Assembly (NCBI RefSeq): GCF_901709675.1
Contig: NC_051099.1
Coordinates: 8,682,001 to 8,746,000, forward strand
Reading direction: 5' to 3'
Source: Syngnathus acus
Lineage: Eukaryota > Chordata > Actinopteri > Syngnathiformes > Syngnathidae
Length of the DNA stretch: 64,000 nt
Every line of letters starts with the position of its first letter. Position 1 is the stretch's first letter. The position numbers and the translations under genes are program-made. Positions 47,982-60,073 of this stretch are shown piece after piece. The notes below the pieces were generated by a model. It did not search any database and was not told the DNA's origin. It was given only the letters and a program-made list of their open reading frames with translations.

Positions 47982-50428
47982 TATGTTTTTTTTCACGTTA
48001 TTGTGCATTTCATGGCTAATGAGACCTATATTCCGGAGCGACTTTTAGTCCGAAAAATACGGTACTTAGTCGATTATGAGCGCACCGGAGCTGTCAATCA
48101 AACGGCGTGCACACGAAGCAAACCACAATCGGACAAACGGCACTCAGTTGATACCAGCAACCTTTAACTTACAGCTGCGCAAAAGTGAAAATGGGTATAA
48201 TGTCTAGACCCCGAATATGAGACGACCCCCACTTTTTCAGTCTTATTTCACTGCAAAAAACATCGTCTTATATTCGGGCCAAAACAGTAATGGTGACGAT
48301 GTATGGGCCGATTTTGCTACATGCTTTGTGAGGGTAAACATGGGCACAAACTTAGGCATGCAAGTGTCAAAAATTCCCTTGCATCTCTGTGCGTGAGCAC
48401 CAGTCTGTGCAAATCTCACTAGTGCGCTCTTCACAAACAATCAAGCAAAACAAAAGCAAAAAGGTCGACGCAATTTGACCAACATTTGCGCTCATCTCAG
48501 GACATCACCCTTGAAGCTGCAGCAGTCTCCCATGAGTTAGCTCTAATAAGAGCTAAAATGGCAATCGTGTTGAAGTAAACCTTGAGGTCTCTTGCATCCT
48601 CCATGCCTGCTACCTTTGGGCACCGCTGGAGATCATATGGAGATGGAAAAAAAAGGATGGGCATGGAAATAGACAAGGGGAGAATATGTGTGTGCGCGCT
48701 CTGTCTCAACGGTTGTTTTGATGCCACCCACTGTTGGAAAGCTCCGGGCCCAGGGAGTTTTGTACTTGTGCGATCTCTACCCAGTTGGCCCGTCCTTTCC
48801 ATCTAGCCTTGCAGCCCTGGCTCCCGCTGACTGTGCTAATAGCGCTGCAGTGGCTCCCATCGCTCATGTCCCCGGTGGACGGACATGTGCAGACATATAC
48901 TCCCACCTATGCAAATATTCACGGTGATAGCTCACAACCCTCGGCATGCCGTTGCTCGGTCTGAGAGCAGCGTGAAGGCTACATCTTTTGCAATCAACTG
49001 CAAGTGCATGCAAATGCAGCATACTATCTCTAACCTTTTAGTTCTGGAGCAGTGCTCGACCACGTCAAAGTGTTGCGGCGTAGCATAGAGAGTTTGGAGC
49101 TATGAAATCAAATAAGAGCATGTCGTATTATTTTCATTTTCATCAATCATCCCTGCGCAAGCAAATTTGACTCGGTGGGTTTTTTTTTGCTGATCAACAT
49201 AAATCCACCATTTTCTCTGGTTGAAATGACATTTAATACACTTGCAAGCACAAAATTAGCAGCCTTCATCACTCGTCTGTCGCCTCGGAGCTGGATGATG
49301 GGCATTAAAATGCATCTAAAATTAAGGCTGTTTACTTGGACACTAATGAGAGGAGGCTTAAGTAGTCCTCTTTAATTGGTTTGATTGGCTCCGTTGGGAC
49401 CACACACCCGATGCGCTGAGAGCTCACAAGGCCCTCAAAGTATCACAAGGGATGTCCAAGCAAAGTGGATTGCAGCCACATGTTGCCTTGTCTGATCCCG
49501 TGGTGGGAAGGCGCTCAACAGTCCAATGCACTTAAGGAGACTGTTACATAAGAACCACTGCAAGGTCAGACATCTTTGTTCTTCTTATCTGTCTTAACCT
49601 ATTAAAGTCACCTCATACAGCACCCTTGGTCAGCTTGAAGCCTTAGGAAGCAAAACTACATCCTCTTCACAGAGTTAGTGTTTCTACAATCCTTATCTGT
49701 TCTGTCATACATTTTACACTCCTCAGTAGTTCTGAAGAAGTGGGACCCTTCTCCCCCTTTCATCTCTAACAGTTGTTCCAAAGTCAGAGTAGGCCTAATA
49801 TTGATTATTGTGTCGAAGCAGACGCGTTGAGATGTCAAGATTGCTTCCACGGCACTGGAGAAGTTACCTTTTTGCCTAAGTGCATGGGAAGGAGTACAAA
49901 GGCGAGGTCCAAAGTGCAGCTCCACTTCAATAAAGAGCCGAGTTTGTCCCCTTTGATGCTGCCTTGCAAGTCAGCTACAAATGACCCCACGCCCGCTCGC
50001 GTCACTTAGAACAGACACGGCTCTTCACTTGCGCTTGCCGCACATCGATACACTGTGCTCAATGTGACGATTGAAGGCTTGCCGTGTTCTCATTTGATAG
50101 TCAATGTGACATTTAATGGTCCCTCTTTGGTGGATTACATCTGCATTCTAAAAGAATTGCCATTACAAATGAATGACAGCTCTCGCAGTGTGATGATGAT
50201 CATATATTAGATGGCTGTCAAAGTGAAAACCTAAATGAATGTTTGAGAATGTTTCATTGGCATTGTGGTGTGGCAGCATCCAGATCCATAATATGAAGCT
50301 GTGGCTTCTGTGTCTAATTATATATGTTTACGAATGTATGATTGGTTTACTTCTACTTGCGTTTGAGCAGAGCAATCGGCAGTCCCAATTCAAAGTGATA
50401 GATGACATTTCAGTATGGAGATTGGCTA

Positions 50429-50878
50429 TCACTTGAAAAGTGTCCGGTCAAGCCTTCTTCTCTGCTCAATGCTGAAGGGTTCTTGAGCGATTGGCTGCAT
50501 TCCTGTAAGCTCCAGGAAGAATGCGCTGCGGTTCACCCTTTCCTCATATTTGAATCTGCAGAGAGAGAATAAGTCCTGCAATTTCTCCGAGTCAAGATAC
50601 AATGTGGGCAGGGCTTCAGCATGCGGTGAAGGCTGGACATCTGCTGCACACGAGGTCGTCGTGGTGTGCATATGAGACAAAGTGGCCTTTTTGTAGTCTC
50701 CAAACACATGATCATACTTTGCGACAGGACACAGTAGTTCCTCAACAGAATGGATCCCCTGTTGAAATGTCACCATATACTGTATCTCTTTCCTGACCTC
50801 ATCTATACAGAGGTATACAATTTCAGGCCCAATTACTGACATAAAACCAGGATTTTGCCAAGCTCTGACTCCCTTCAC
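50429..50878 (-). other. Unrecognised antisense open frame of 149 codons
   Basis: The minus-strand frame has GTG, not ATG, at its upper limit and stays open back to a TGA about 50 bases further upstream; the first in-frame ATG is 12 codons in. It ends RRRLDRTLFK-stop. The composition is protein-like (IVYLCIDEVRKEIQYMVTF; YLDSEKLQDLFSLCRFKYEE), with ordinary vertebrate codon use. I recognise no family, and there is no signal peptide, poly(A) tract or clear splice acceptor. Frames of this length are expected a few times by chance in 64 kb, so coding status is unproven. Alternatives are an exon of an antisense nested gene, a decayed retrocopy or chance. Confidence 0.2.
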
Positions 50879-52337
50879 CTCTTCAATTGACTTTTTCTTT
50901 TTCCAAACACAGACTCATCAGAAAGGTCTTAATGGTAAAGGATCACTGTGCCAAAATGGTTCCATTCCACAAAAAAATATTTAGCTGTGGTGACAAAAGC
51001 GGCAACCATACTAATTAACCAAGCTAGTATTAACCATGCATGTCTCAATAACCATAAATCTACTTTTACAAAATTCACAGATTGAGAAGAACTGCTTTTT
51101 GTGCTCTGCAATGTACGTAGTACAATATTTCACTGAACTGCGGCTTTGTCCCCATTGTGTCTTGTCAGACCGTCTGCTTGCTTTGAAACTGGCGCAGCCG
51201 TTTCTACCGTGAGATATACTGCTACTAACTTAACAAAATAACTGTAACCTACATCTAGTACGTGTTATTTGGCTGCAATATTGGGAGATTAGGGCTGTAG
51301 ACCAGTAAAAATAAAGCATTTTTATTGTGGTTGAATCGCAGTCAAGCAGATGTGCGAGGAAGGGAAAAAACAAGTGCATGTCAAAAGAGCAAGTATGACT
51401 TTCAGTCGTGCATAGATAGATCCAAGACAGAATAAAACATCTCCTTTTGTTCTACTCCAGTACTATAGATGACACTGAAATGTAGCTAATGTAAATGTGA
51501 AAGCTTCATCAAATTGAATTGAAATGAACTTTTATCAAGTGTCATCAGGCCAATAGATGTGCCTAAATTAATGGCGGCTATCCCTCCTTTTCTCCAGAAT
51601 TCTTCTTTTTTAGCATAGGTTGCGTCACAAAAACCTCTACTTTGTTGTTTTTTTTGTTTTTTTCGCTATAATTCATCCACAGCATGCCCTCCCGCTCACC
51701 GCGTGAGTGTGTGTCAGGCTGCGTGCATCCAATCCAAACAAAGCGAAATTAGACAAACACATAGCAGGGTTCATTTCAATGACTGACAAGCACCCCGGAT
51801 ATCTTAATCAAGTTCTGCTCCCTTCGATTAGGACTTGAATGTGAGTAAGATAACCTGGTGAAGGTGTTTACACAAGATTTGCAATAATATACACATTGGA
51901 TTAGCTGGTTTATAATTGAATGATTAGGTGGCGTGTAAATGTTCTTAGCCTTGGCTCGCTCTGCATTCTACGTGAGGCACATGTTTGGCGTGCGCCGTGG
52001 CGCTCAGAGAAAAGGTGAGACAAGAGCATCTGTGCAGCAGTTCATATGAAAGCCACCTGGCTCTCCTCGGCTCTCTGATTCACGCCTTTGATAGCAACAA
52101 ACCCGAGATGCTTTCAACAACAACAACAAAGTAGCGCTGAGAGATGACAACAATGGGATACTTGTCAGTCTGGAGATGAAAAGATGTCTTGCTAGGTGAC
52201 TGTCGCTCTTTTTTTTTTTTATACGTAATTGTTCTTTTGTTTTGTTAATTTGTCTCCATGTGTTTCTCTGTGAGCTACCGGGGTTATAAATGGGACGCCT
52301 TGTGAAGTGGTGTCACGGATTCCCCCTCTGTGACAGG

Positions 52338-52351
52338 ATGCCCCCCCCCCC
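52338..52351. repeat. Poly-C run
   Basis: Fourteen or so consecutive C between GGATG and TCCGG. It is a short homopolymer with no inferred role. Confidence 0.8.
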
Positions 52352-55300
52352 CTCCGGTGAGGAGGCGGCAGTGTGCCTCAACGCCTCTGCTGTGACTTAT
52401 CAACAGACTTATTTCCGCTGGCTTGTCCCTCTTACTGTCATCCACTGACAGGAAAATAAATGAGGCTTCTGCATGAAATATGCTCCAGTAATATGGTGCG
52501 TTACTGTATTTACGAACAAATATAGGATCAAAATGCACCTGACAAAGGACTCGTATACTATGTCACAATCACAACCACAATATAACATTGGATAGCTACA
52601 TTATTGTATCCCTCTAGGTGATACTTTGGATTCATAGTTCGCTTATGTTTTATGTGAACACGGGTTTTATTTGGATTACATTTAGTTTTTTATGTGAGGT
52701 CTCTTCCTTTGCTCTTAATGGGATGCATTCTCCTAGATGCATTTGTGCAGATCATTTTCAATCGGAGCTTTTCTCATGTTGTAGGATGATAAACACATGC
52801 GTATATTTAATGGTGCATTAGACTGTGCTCTAATGGTGGTGTGGCTATTTTTATCCAGCGGCTCAGAGAATTCCGTAAGACTGAATTGGACACTGGTGTT
52901 CTGGCCTTATTTCTCTCTCTAAATTTCTCATTGTATGTCATTTCCTCTCTCTTTGTCTTTCTTTGCCACGGATATGGCCGTTGCCCTTCTCCGTTCATCT
53001 GTTCCACTCGTCTCCGCTCCTCACAGTTCATCTATCTCACTCCATCTTTCCGGCCGCCAAAATGGACCGGAGCAGCACGCTTGAAAGACTTGTTTCACTG
53101 ATCACCGGCCTCCATCTCAAAGCGAATTCCCTGGCATCACCTGTGCGCTAGATTAGCTGGATTTATCGTTGTTTGCCTGTCATTTGTAATCAATAGCCTT
53201 GCCTGCTCGAGCATCAATCAATAATCCCTCTAGGTTGCATGATTAATTGGAAATGGCAAGGGTAGAAGAGGTGGCTTTGAATGTCCAGATTTGACCTTTG
53301 ACCTGAGGTACATTGACAATTGTGACAATGGCACAATCCAGCTTTTTCTATAGGCCAGTGGGTGGCTCAACGCCACCATTGTTGAAAAATTCTACCTTCT
53401 TAGTGTGACTTGTTTTCAGAATCGCATTCCTGTTGCAGAGCGACATGGTGAGTCTCTGTTTCCTATGCCAGACTTTGCCGTTGCATTTTTACGCCTCAAA
53501 CGTGAGGTGTCATTTCATGCTAATACCTACCACCGATGACCGTGAACTTTGCAAGCACAACGTGAACATGCGAATCAGTCTCTCTTTTTCTACTCCATTT
53601 GTAAGTGTGGGTGTGCGTTTGCAAAAATCAAAACATGGCTCTGTAACCAAGGACACGTGTGAAACTGCTAAAAAAAATCTATCTTGAGGAAAATAATGTT
53701 GTTTTGCTTTGCATTGACAGTTAATTTATCTATTTTTAATCTATCCTGTAACACAACAAAGAAGCCAGGTGAAGGTAGCGTGTGACATAGCAGGCATTTT
53801 TTTTCCCCTTTGTTCTGCATGGCTTCGAACTTTTCAGGCAAGCTGTGCGTTTCATGGGAAGTGCTTAACAAGCTATGCCATAGCCCTGAGCGTCAATTCA
53901 ACCCGGATATATGAGCCTTTAGACAGCAAGCTTGCATTGGTTCACTGCACTGCACCTAAATGTGGCCAAAGCTCCGAGACTGCACTAATAACTGTCCGCC
54001 GCCGCCATCCCACCGGAGTTGGTCTCCTTGTGCGGCAAGCACTGCGCTGCTCCCGGCACGCTGGCAAAACGATCCCCGGATGTCTTGTCACCATCCATCT
54101 GCGTTTTGGAGCTCGTCCAGTGTGTCAGAAAAGGAAACCTTGGGATTGAAAAAGGATGATGTTGCAGGACGCCAAATCCGTGGCGTCATAATTGTGGCGC
54201 ACTGCAAGTCCAGATGCTAACGAGTAATTATGCTTAATAGTGCGCCCAAACCTTACTCCATCTCTTTCAGGCAGCTGTCAAGATGCAGCCGGAGGCTCCA
54301 TAGAAATTGCAGCTGTCCCCACCCAAGCTCGCCCTATGTGTTAGACAGTCTTGCTAAAGCTGAAGCAAGTGGAGTGCTCTGTGACTGATAGAGTTCTTTT
54401 GTCAATGACGACTGAGCGGCTGCTGGCAGTTTTGGGCCAAAGAACAGTGCAGATTATATTAACATCAGTCAAGCTGTTGTCAGAGCACAAAGGAGGCCCT
54501 TATTGATGCAGAAGGAAGCAAGTTTTCATTGCAAAGTGTCTGAAAACAAAGGAGCTAAAGCCAGCTAAAGAGCGCACAACTTTAGTGGAGGGGTGAACTG
54601 TTAACAAAAGGGGGCCGTCCACGTTAGCAGATAACGTCTTGGTTCCAAGAGAGTAAGCAGTGACTAAATCAGAACTGGTTTCTCATAAATGTCACCGTGC
54701 GCCATTCGTTTATGATTTGGTAAATGGAATCCATCCGATAAAGTTTCACTAAAACTCAATGGCTTCTTCCTGAGACAAACAGCGATCCATACATCTCACC
54801 TGAATAAGTTATCTGACCTGGTTTTTGAAAGACTTGTTTGGATCCATTGAAACTTTTGATTTACCTTTTAAGTAGAAATGCTGACACGAGCAGCAAAGTA
54901 TCACCAATCACATCATTTTGACAAAATGCTTTGACACTTTTGAAAACAAAGCATTGGACTCCGAGTCTGTGTAGGAAGGCTGCAAAACATCCAGGAAGGC
55001 TTGACACCAGGAACTATTTGATCACTGGCAACCCTGCTGTTCACTGCGCTCCACAAAAAAGACTGGCAAATGCATGCGTTTGCAAGAAAAGACGCTTCGA
55101 GCCCAGAAGGAAAAAGCTTTGGCCATCAAGCCCCCTGTCATTGTCACAAATGCAAAGAACTGTATGTGCACAGAGTGCTCCTTCAGCACACTGCTGCGAC
55201 TGACCTTTCGCTACTTTGCCAAATGAATTTTTACTTTGGCTTTTAACAGGTAGAGAGAGGAGGATATGGATACACAGTGCGTGGATAGAGTGACAGTGTT

Positions 55301-56128
55301 GTTTGCCGGTGGGTTCAAGAAGATATCGAGTGAATGCTGGCTTTTAATTGACAGTGTGTTGACTTTGCTTTGACTGCTTTTTGCAGTGGTGTGTCACTGC
55401 TGTGCTTTATCTTGAGAGATTGTAATTATTTGGCATGACGCTTTGAAATACTCCATGTTCTCGTATTTGTCTCGTATTAATTATTGTGTGTGGCAATGTA
55501 ATTCTCTCCGTCTTGTGGTGCAACCTGTTTTTTTTGTTTACAACCTGGTTTTATGATGACTGTGATGTCGATGTTTTTTTTTGTTTTATTTGGTTTACAA
55601 GAAATTGGAAGTCAATCGGTGTCACTCAACAGATTGTGTTGGGGTTTAGAAGCTGTCAAACTTAACAAATAATAATACAATGAAAAAACAAGCAGGATTT
55701 ATCTTATTAGATTGGCGAATTAGAAATGTTAGCTTATGGTCTCTTTTTGTTGGAATTGCAAATTCTCGCAGCCTCATGATTGACATGTGCTCAGAGCAAA
55801 GTAGCAGTCTTTGGTCTTTATGGACTCTTTGTGAGTTGTTCATAAGAAAGTCAAGAGGGGCTTTGACACTGGCTCTCCATCACTGTCTTTTTCCAACCAT
55901 AAAAATGAGTTGCTCTTCAATAAACCTTTTAGTGTTAGGACCTCCAACACTGCAGCACCGAGTCGCTCACATGATGTCACCAACAATAAAACATCATTAC
56001 ATTTAGTGAGCCATTTGTTGACTTACATTATGTCTTTCTATTTGGGTTGTAATTTTCAAGTAATTCTGTGTCACACTTTATGTCTTGAGTGCTCAAAAAG
56101 AAAAGTAAGCTTTTTATTTATTATTTTA

Positions 56129-56690
56129 CAGTGGAGCCTCGGTTTTCGAACACAATCCGTTCCAGAAGGCTGTTCGAGAAGTGAATCGTTCGAATTCCGA
56201 ATCATATTTTCCCATTACAAATAATGGAAAAAACATAATCCGTTCCAAGCCGACCGCGCAACTGCACCACACTGGTCGCATTATTGTGACAGAGCCGTCG
56301 ATGAAATTTAGAAAATATTTTTAAAGTCCTGCTGTACTTTCCAAAATTTAAGTGGACATCAGTGCGCAGGGAGCTTAATTTTGTCCGATCGCGCAACCGC
56401 AGCGCGCCGGGCGCTCACTGTCGCATTGCTTTAGGAGCGTCTTTGTGTTTTAGGATGGCTTTACTGCTCCCACTTGCTTCCTTTGGAGGCATGATTAGAG
56501 TTGATGCAATCCTCAGAGTAACGAGAACGTAATAACGAACGGAGTCAGTTGGCATGCGGGTCCTCTCGGCTTATCTCGCGAGGTTCGACAACCGAATTTC
56601 GTCCGACATCCGAGCAAAAAAATCTCGAATTTTTTGTTCGAATACCGATTTGTTCGAGAACCGGGACGTTCGAAAACCGAGGCTCCACTG
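56129..56690. mobile_element. TA-flanked MITE, second copy of the 37601 family
   Basis: The ends CAGTGGAGCCTCGGTTTTCG are exactly inverted at the right (CGAAAACCGAGGCTCCACTG), flanked by TA (56127-56128 and 56691-56692). Inside, CGCATTATTGTGACAGAGCC, GTACTTTCCAAAATTTAAGT and GGATGGCTTTACTGCTCCCA are shared with 37601-38461. The cleaner inverted repeats suggest this copy is younger or less eroded. It lacks the 185-bp duplication. Confidence 0.92.
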
Positions 56691-57989
56691 TATTTGCAAT
56701 TTTGATGAAGTGAGAATAAAACAATGAGCGGATAGACTCAAATGCTTGAAATGTGCGCAGCAAATGATTGACACCTCATAAATCACGTCTTCTGTCTCTG
56801 ATGAGTTTTTTTTCCTCGGGCGCGGTTGTTTCTTTGCATATTAAATTAGAGACACAAGATGGGTGCAGAGAGGATGATTTTTTTTTTTCCAGAGATTATA
56901 TTTACCACGGTCCCCTTCAGCCAAATGTGCAAGTTTCGGAGAGATGCAAACTGGAGACCTGATTTAAACCCCAACCTCAGACCTGTGAGGCAGGCGGCTG
57001 CGCTAAACAATTTTTCAGCATGCTTTCACATTTTGTCGTATACTGTATTGTCATAGAAAAGGCAAAATGTGTTTTGTAGCAGGCAGTTTGTGTCCTTGTT
57101 TGATCCAGTTCATGATGAACAGTGACAGCTATGACTAATGTTCCTGTGCGGTGCTTATTTTGCGTACTCCTTTACGGATGAGTGCATTCTTATTAGCCTA
57201 CAGTGCTTCTTTAGCCGTATTTACCATTTGTTTATGATGCTGATTATGAACCGAAGTCCTGATTGCAAAATGTTTCATTACATTTCAATCATTATTCTGT
57301 CAGCAGCATCTCTTTTGTACATGAAATGAGCAACCACTCAAATTGCGCCGCCTCATTTGAGTGATTAATAGTATCTTATTTGCACTGCTTCCCCCACCTG
57401 TACCATAAAGATTATTTTTCCCAGTGCAGCAGACGCCGTGTTTAACAAATGAATGTAGTCGTTTGGCCTTTTTGCATTTCTCCTGTCAGGAAAAGATTTT
57501 GATCATTGAAAAGTGGTCGATAAGATTCGCCACTGTGCCTGTCTTTATTTGGGTCCGGTTTTTCTTCATTTGTGTGCCACTCGTGATGTTTGCTGAATTT
57601 CTGGAAAAGCTGAGGACAGTTCCCCTGAGTACGGACACCAAGGCCCCCGGGCCTGCACAGCTCATAAACAGATGTGTCCTTGTCCCCAGCCAAGTGCAGC
57701 CACTCAAGTGGCAAAGCAGGGGCCCAATAATTGTGAAGAATTGAAAGCTAAATATTGGCTTTATCTCCTCAGTGATAAAAGGGCCATGAAATTGATTTAA
57801 TGCTGCAGCGCTTCTCTTGGGTGGCTTCTTCCAGCGTGAGCACAAAACAATGAGCAGCAGCCATCTATTAATTAACCCACCTAATCCCGCAAAGTTAATC
57901 TCTCACCACAATTTTGCTCGCAACTTCCAAACCGGTCGGGTCTACTGGGGTGTGGTGACAATGGCAGGAGGGAGAGAGGGAGCGGGAAA

Positions 57990-58078
57990 GGCTTGAAACA
58001 TTGTCCTGAGAGAGATGAAATGGCTTGAAACATTGTCCTGAGAGAGAGGGTAAGGCTTGAAACATTGTCCTGAAAAGC
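57990..58078. repeat. 32-bp minisatellite, three units
   Basis: GGCTTGAAACATTGTCCTGA begins at 57990, 58022 and 58054, an exact 32-bp period. The spacer differs slightly between units (GAGAGATGAAAT, GAGAGAGGGTAA). The third unit diverges after CCTGA. Confidence 0.95.
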
Positions 58079-59953
58079 CAGGATGCGTAAGGAAGGATTG
58101 CATTTGTGAAAAGAGGTGCACTGCCTCATTTGAGCCGTTGCATTCAAGTGGCAGATTTTAGTCGGCTTTTTGATTGTCTTTTTATGATTGTTTTACTTCT
58201 TTAGTCACTGTGCCGCTTTATTACGTGATTCTCTCCTGAGCCGTGTGTGGAAATTGTATTTCTCTGTCTTCTCGGCCATCTCGCAGCGTGGCGGCATCTC
58301 GCACCCGCCACAGCTCACAGTCATGCTCATATTGTGTCGACAGAGTTGTGAATTACCTCCTTCTCGGCCGTCTAATGAAAAGCTATGTGCTTTTTGGCTC
58401 GTCTGACCCTGCTCCCCCCGCCCCCCTTCCATCCCCTCCCTCCACTTCATCATTCTTTTGTGCGAGCCCCTCTTCGTGGAATGGCTGCCTCAGAAATAGG
58501 TCACATGCTCTCCCTTCACCTCTGCGGCTTTGGAAAAACAATCCTCCGAGGTGCCCCGTGCTATTCCATAGCATCCAAGCGGCCGTCTTCGGAGAGAGAC
58601 GCGCACTTTCATTTGAAAGAATCAACTCCAATTGGGAGGATTTGAAGCTCATTTCTTTGCAAGAGAGGCAAGCATATCCTGTGGAGATAATTTTAGGAGG
58701 CTGATTAGGCGTCGACGGCGTTGAGCCCAGAGTGAGGAATCTCATCACCACTGCTAATGACGTGCCATTCCTGTGTTGAAAGAAGAGCCCAGGCCCTGGG
58801 CATGGACCATCTTCTGTCACCCACCTCTTGCTACTATGTTCATTAAGTCCCAACAATGTAATTACAATTCACTGATACTGCTTTGGATTAATTACAGGCT
58901 GATTACCAGACTGATATTTGTTAGGAATAATTAGATCCCAAAGAATTGCATTCATATTTACACCCTATTGATGTCTTTAGAGCATTGGAAACATTCGAAC
59001 AGTAGACTGCTTAAAAAACCAAATGCTCTTCACTGTGTTGTTCACGTGGAAGGGAACAAAAGGCCAGTTTTGAATGTGTTGATGAGGACAAATCATACAA
59101 CTGATGTCTCCATCTGTTCCCGTACTAACGACGCTACAAACTACAATTGCTCTTCCACCTGATGAACAAAAAGCGGCAATGTTTTGCCACATGAATTGCA
59201 GTGCTTGATTCAAAGTCCTCCGAAGCTGCCGGGGGCTGGCTGGGGCACTCCTGAACAAAAAAAAATGCTCGGAGGTAGGACTATCATGCACATGGCTGTG
59301 CAGCTCAGAGGTGCTTGTAATCTTTCATACGGGCTTGTGACACAAACACCCCCCAGAGCAACATTATTTCATGAATCTAATCATCCGCGTGCAATTTGCA
59401 AAGCCACCTAAAGCCAGCTTATTCACAGATTTGGAGCCTAATAAGAATGTGAACATTTTCACTCGGACAGAGATCTCCAGTGAAGTTGGATGATGCACTT
59501 ATCCAGTAGTATCTTAATGAACGCAATCACCCCGCCGGAAATTGCTGTCATTCATTTCTATCAGCCATTCATTAGGAAAGGCTGCACCTAATGAGATAAA
59601 ATTGGATGATTGTCTCAAAAATGTGCCTCGACAAAGAAAATCATGTTTGCAGTGATGCGGAACTGCACTGCGTTTGCTCAGCGCTTTTTCAAATCGTTTG
59701 CCTCTTTCAGGTAGAAATATTTAAATGTTGCGACACAATCAGCTGTGCTCTGTTAGGCGAGTTGCTCCTGGCTATTTGGACCTTTAGGTCAGCAGCTTGT
59801 CGTGAGTCTGCTGATAGGTATCGCACTGACACGAGCCTCTACCTCTGACAGCTCGTTTTATCCCGCAGCTCAGTGCTGGTGTCAGCATTCTCCCGTGGCT
59901 CTGGGACACACTCGTCCAGACGCAGGAAATGATGCATGTGTGTGTGCCCGCAG

Positions 59954-60073
59954 GCTTCCCAGCGACAGCATACGGACCGGTGGCGGCGGCGGCGGTCGTA
60001 GCAGCGCGTGGCTCAGGTAGGGGGGCCCGTGGAAGAGGCGGCTACTTGGCGTACCCACAGAGCACAGGGCCAG
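59954..60073 (+). CDS. msi2: msi2 coding exon E: Ala-rich segment plus optional RG-rich extension
   Basis: The acceptor is TGTGCCCGCAG. The first two bases complete a Gly codon, then FPATAYGPV, an Ala/Val run (AAAAVVAA) and RGS are read. At 60017 there is a first donor (CAG|GTAGGG). If it is skipped, the same frame continues with GRGARGRGGYLAYPQSTGP to a second donor at 60074 (CAG|GTAAAC). The short form is 63 nt and the long form 120 nt; both leave the same phase, so both can join the next exon, which lies outside the window. From memory, MSI2 isoforms with and without the RGARGRGGY segment exist in vertebrates. The Ala run is encoded by a GC-rich GCG repeat. The RG motif is a typical arginine-methylation type sequence, but modification here is only inferred. 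Confidence 0.95.
60017..60073 (+). promoter_or_regulatory. msi2: Alternative exon segment between tandem 5' splice sites in msi2
   Basis: Two consensus donors lie 57 nt apart, CAG|GTAGGG at 60016/60017 and CAG|GTAAAC at 60073/60074. The 57 nt are an exact multiple of three and contain no stop, so choosing the distal donor inserts 19 residues rich in Arg and Gly. The reading of both products is seen directly. Use of both sites in this species is inferred from known MSI2 isoforms and needs transcript data. Confidence 0.8.

Larger units (their letters stand above)
46661..48062. mobile_element. Middle element (CCGTATTTTTCGGACTATAAG ends) nested in 45847-48287
   Basis: The left end CCGTATTTTTCGGACTATAA and right end TTTTAGTCCGAAAAATACGG form inverted repeats, flanked by TA (46659-46660 and 48063-48064). 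It is the same terminal family as 42650-42819 but 1.4 kb long. The extra interior holds several direct repeats, a half-MITE (46775-46824) and a stretch near 47360 with AATAAA followed by GAGCCGTTTACC that looks like an LTR or gene 3' end. It seems to be a composite that captured other repeats. Confidence 0.75.
45847..48287. mobile_element. Outer TA-flanked element (CCGTATTGGGCCGAATATAAG family) with nested insertions
   Basis: The left end CCGTATTGGGCCGAATATAA and the right end, which reads CTGTTTTGGCCCGAATATAA on the other strand, form imperfect inverted repeats, flanked by TA at 45845-45846 and 48288-48289. A segment of about 63 bp containing GGAGCTGTCAATCAAACGGC occurs at 46541-46604 and again at 48080-48144, so the element had an internal direct repeat before the inner insertion landed between the copies. 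No coding frame is recognised. Confidence 0.75.
39879..59953 (+). other. msi2 intron of 20 kb
   Basis: It contains a CAG-type repeat (41541-41563), MITEs (42650-42819, 56129-56690), the nested transposon stack (45847-48287), an unrecognised antisense open frame (50429-50878), a short poly-C run near 52338-52351 and a 32-bp minisatellite (57990-58078). In 39879-41540, 42820-45846, 48288-50428, 50879-56128 and 58079-59953 I see no supportable gene. Several A/T-rich TAATTA-type stretches (for example 49190-49380 and 59400-59600) could be conserved non-coding elements, but sequence alone does not show it. Confidence 0.85.

Noticed and set aside
49190-49380. Conserved enhancer candidate with TAATTA-type motifs
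   Set aside because: A/T-rich intronic sequence gives such motifs often; without cross-species alignment there is no support.
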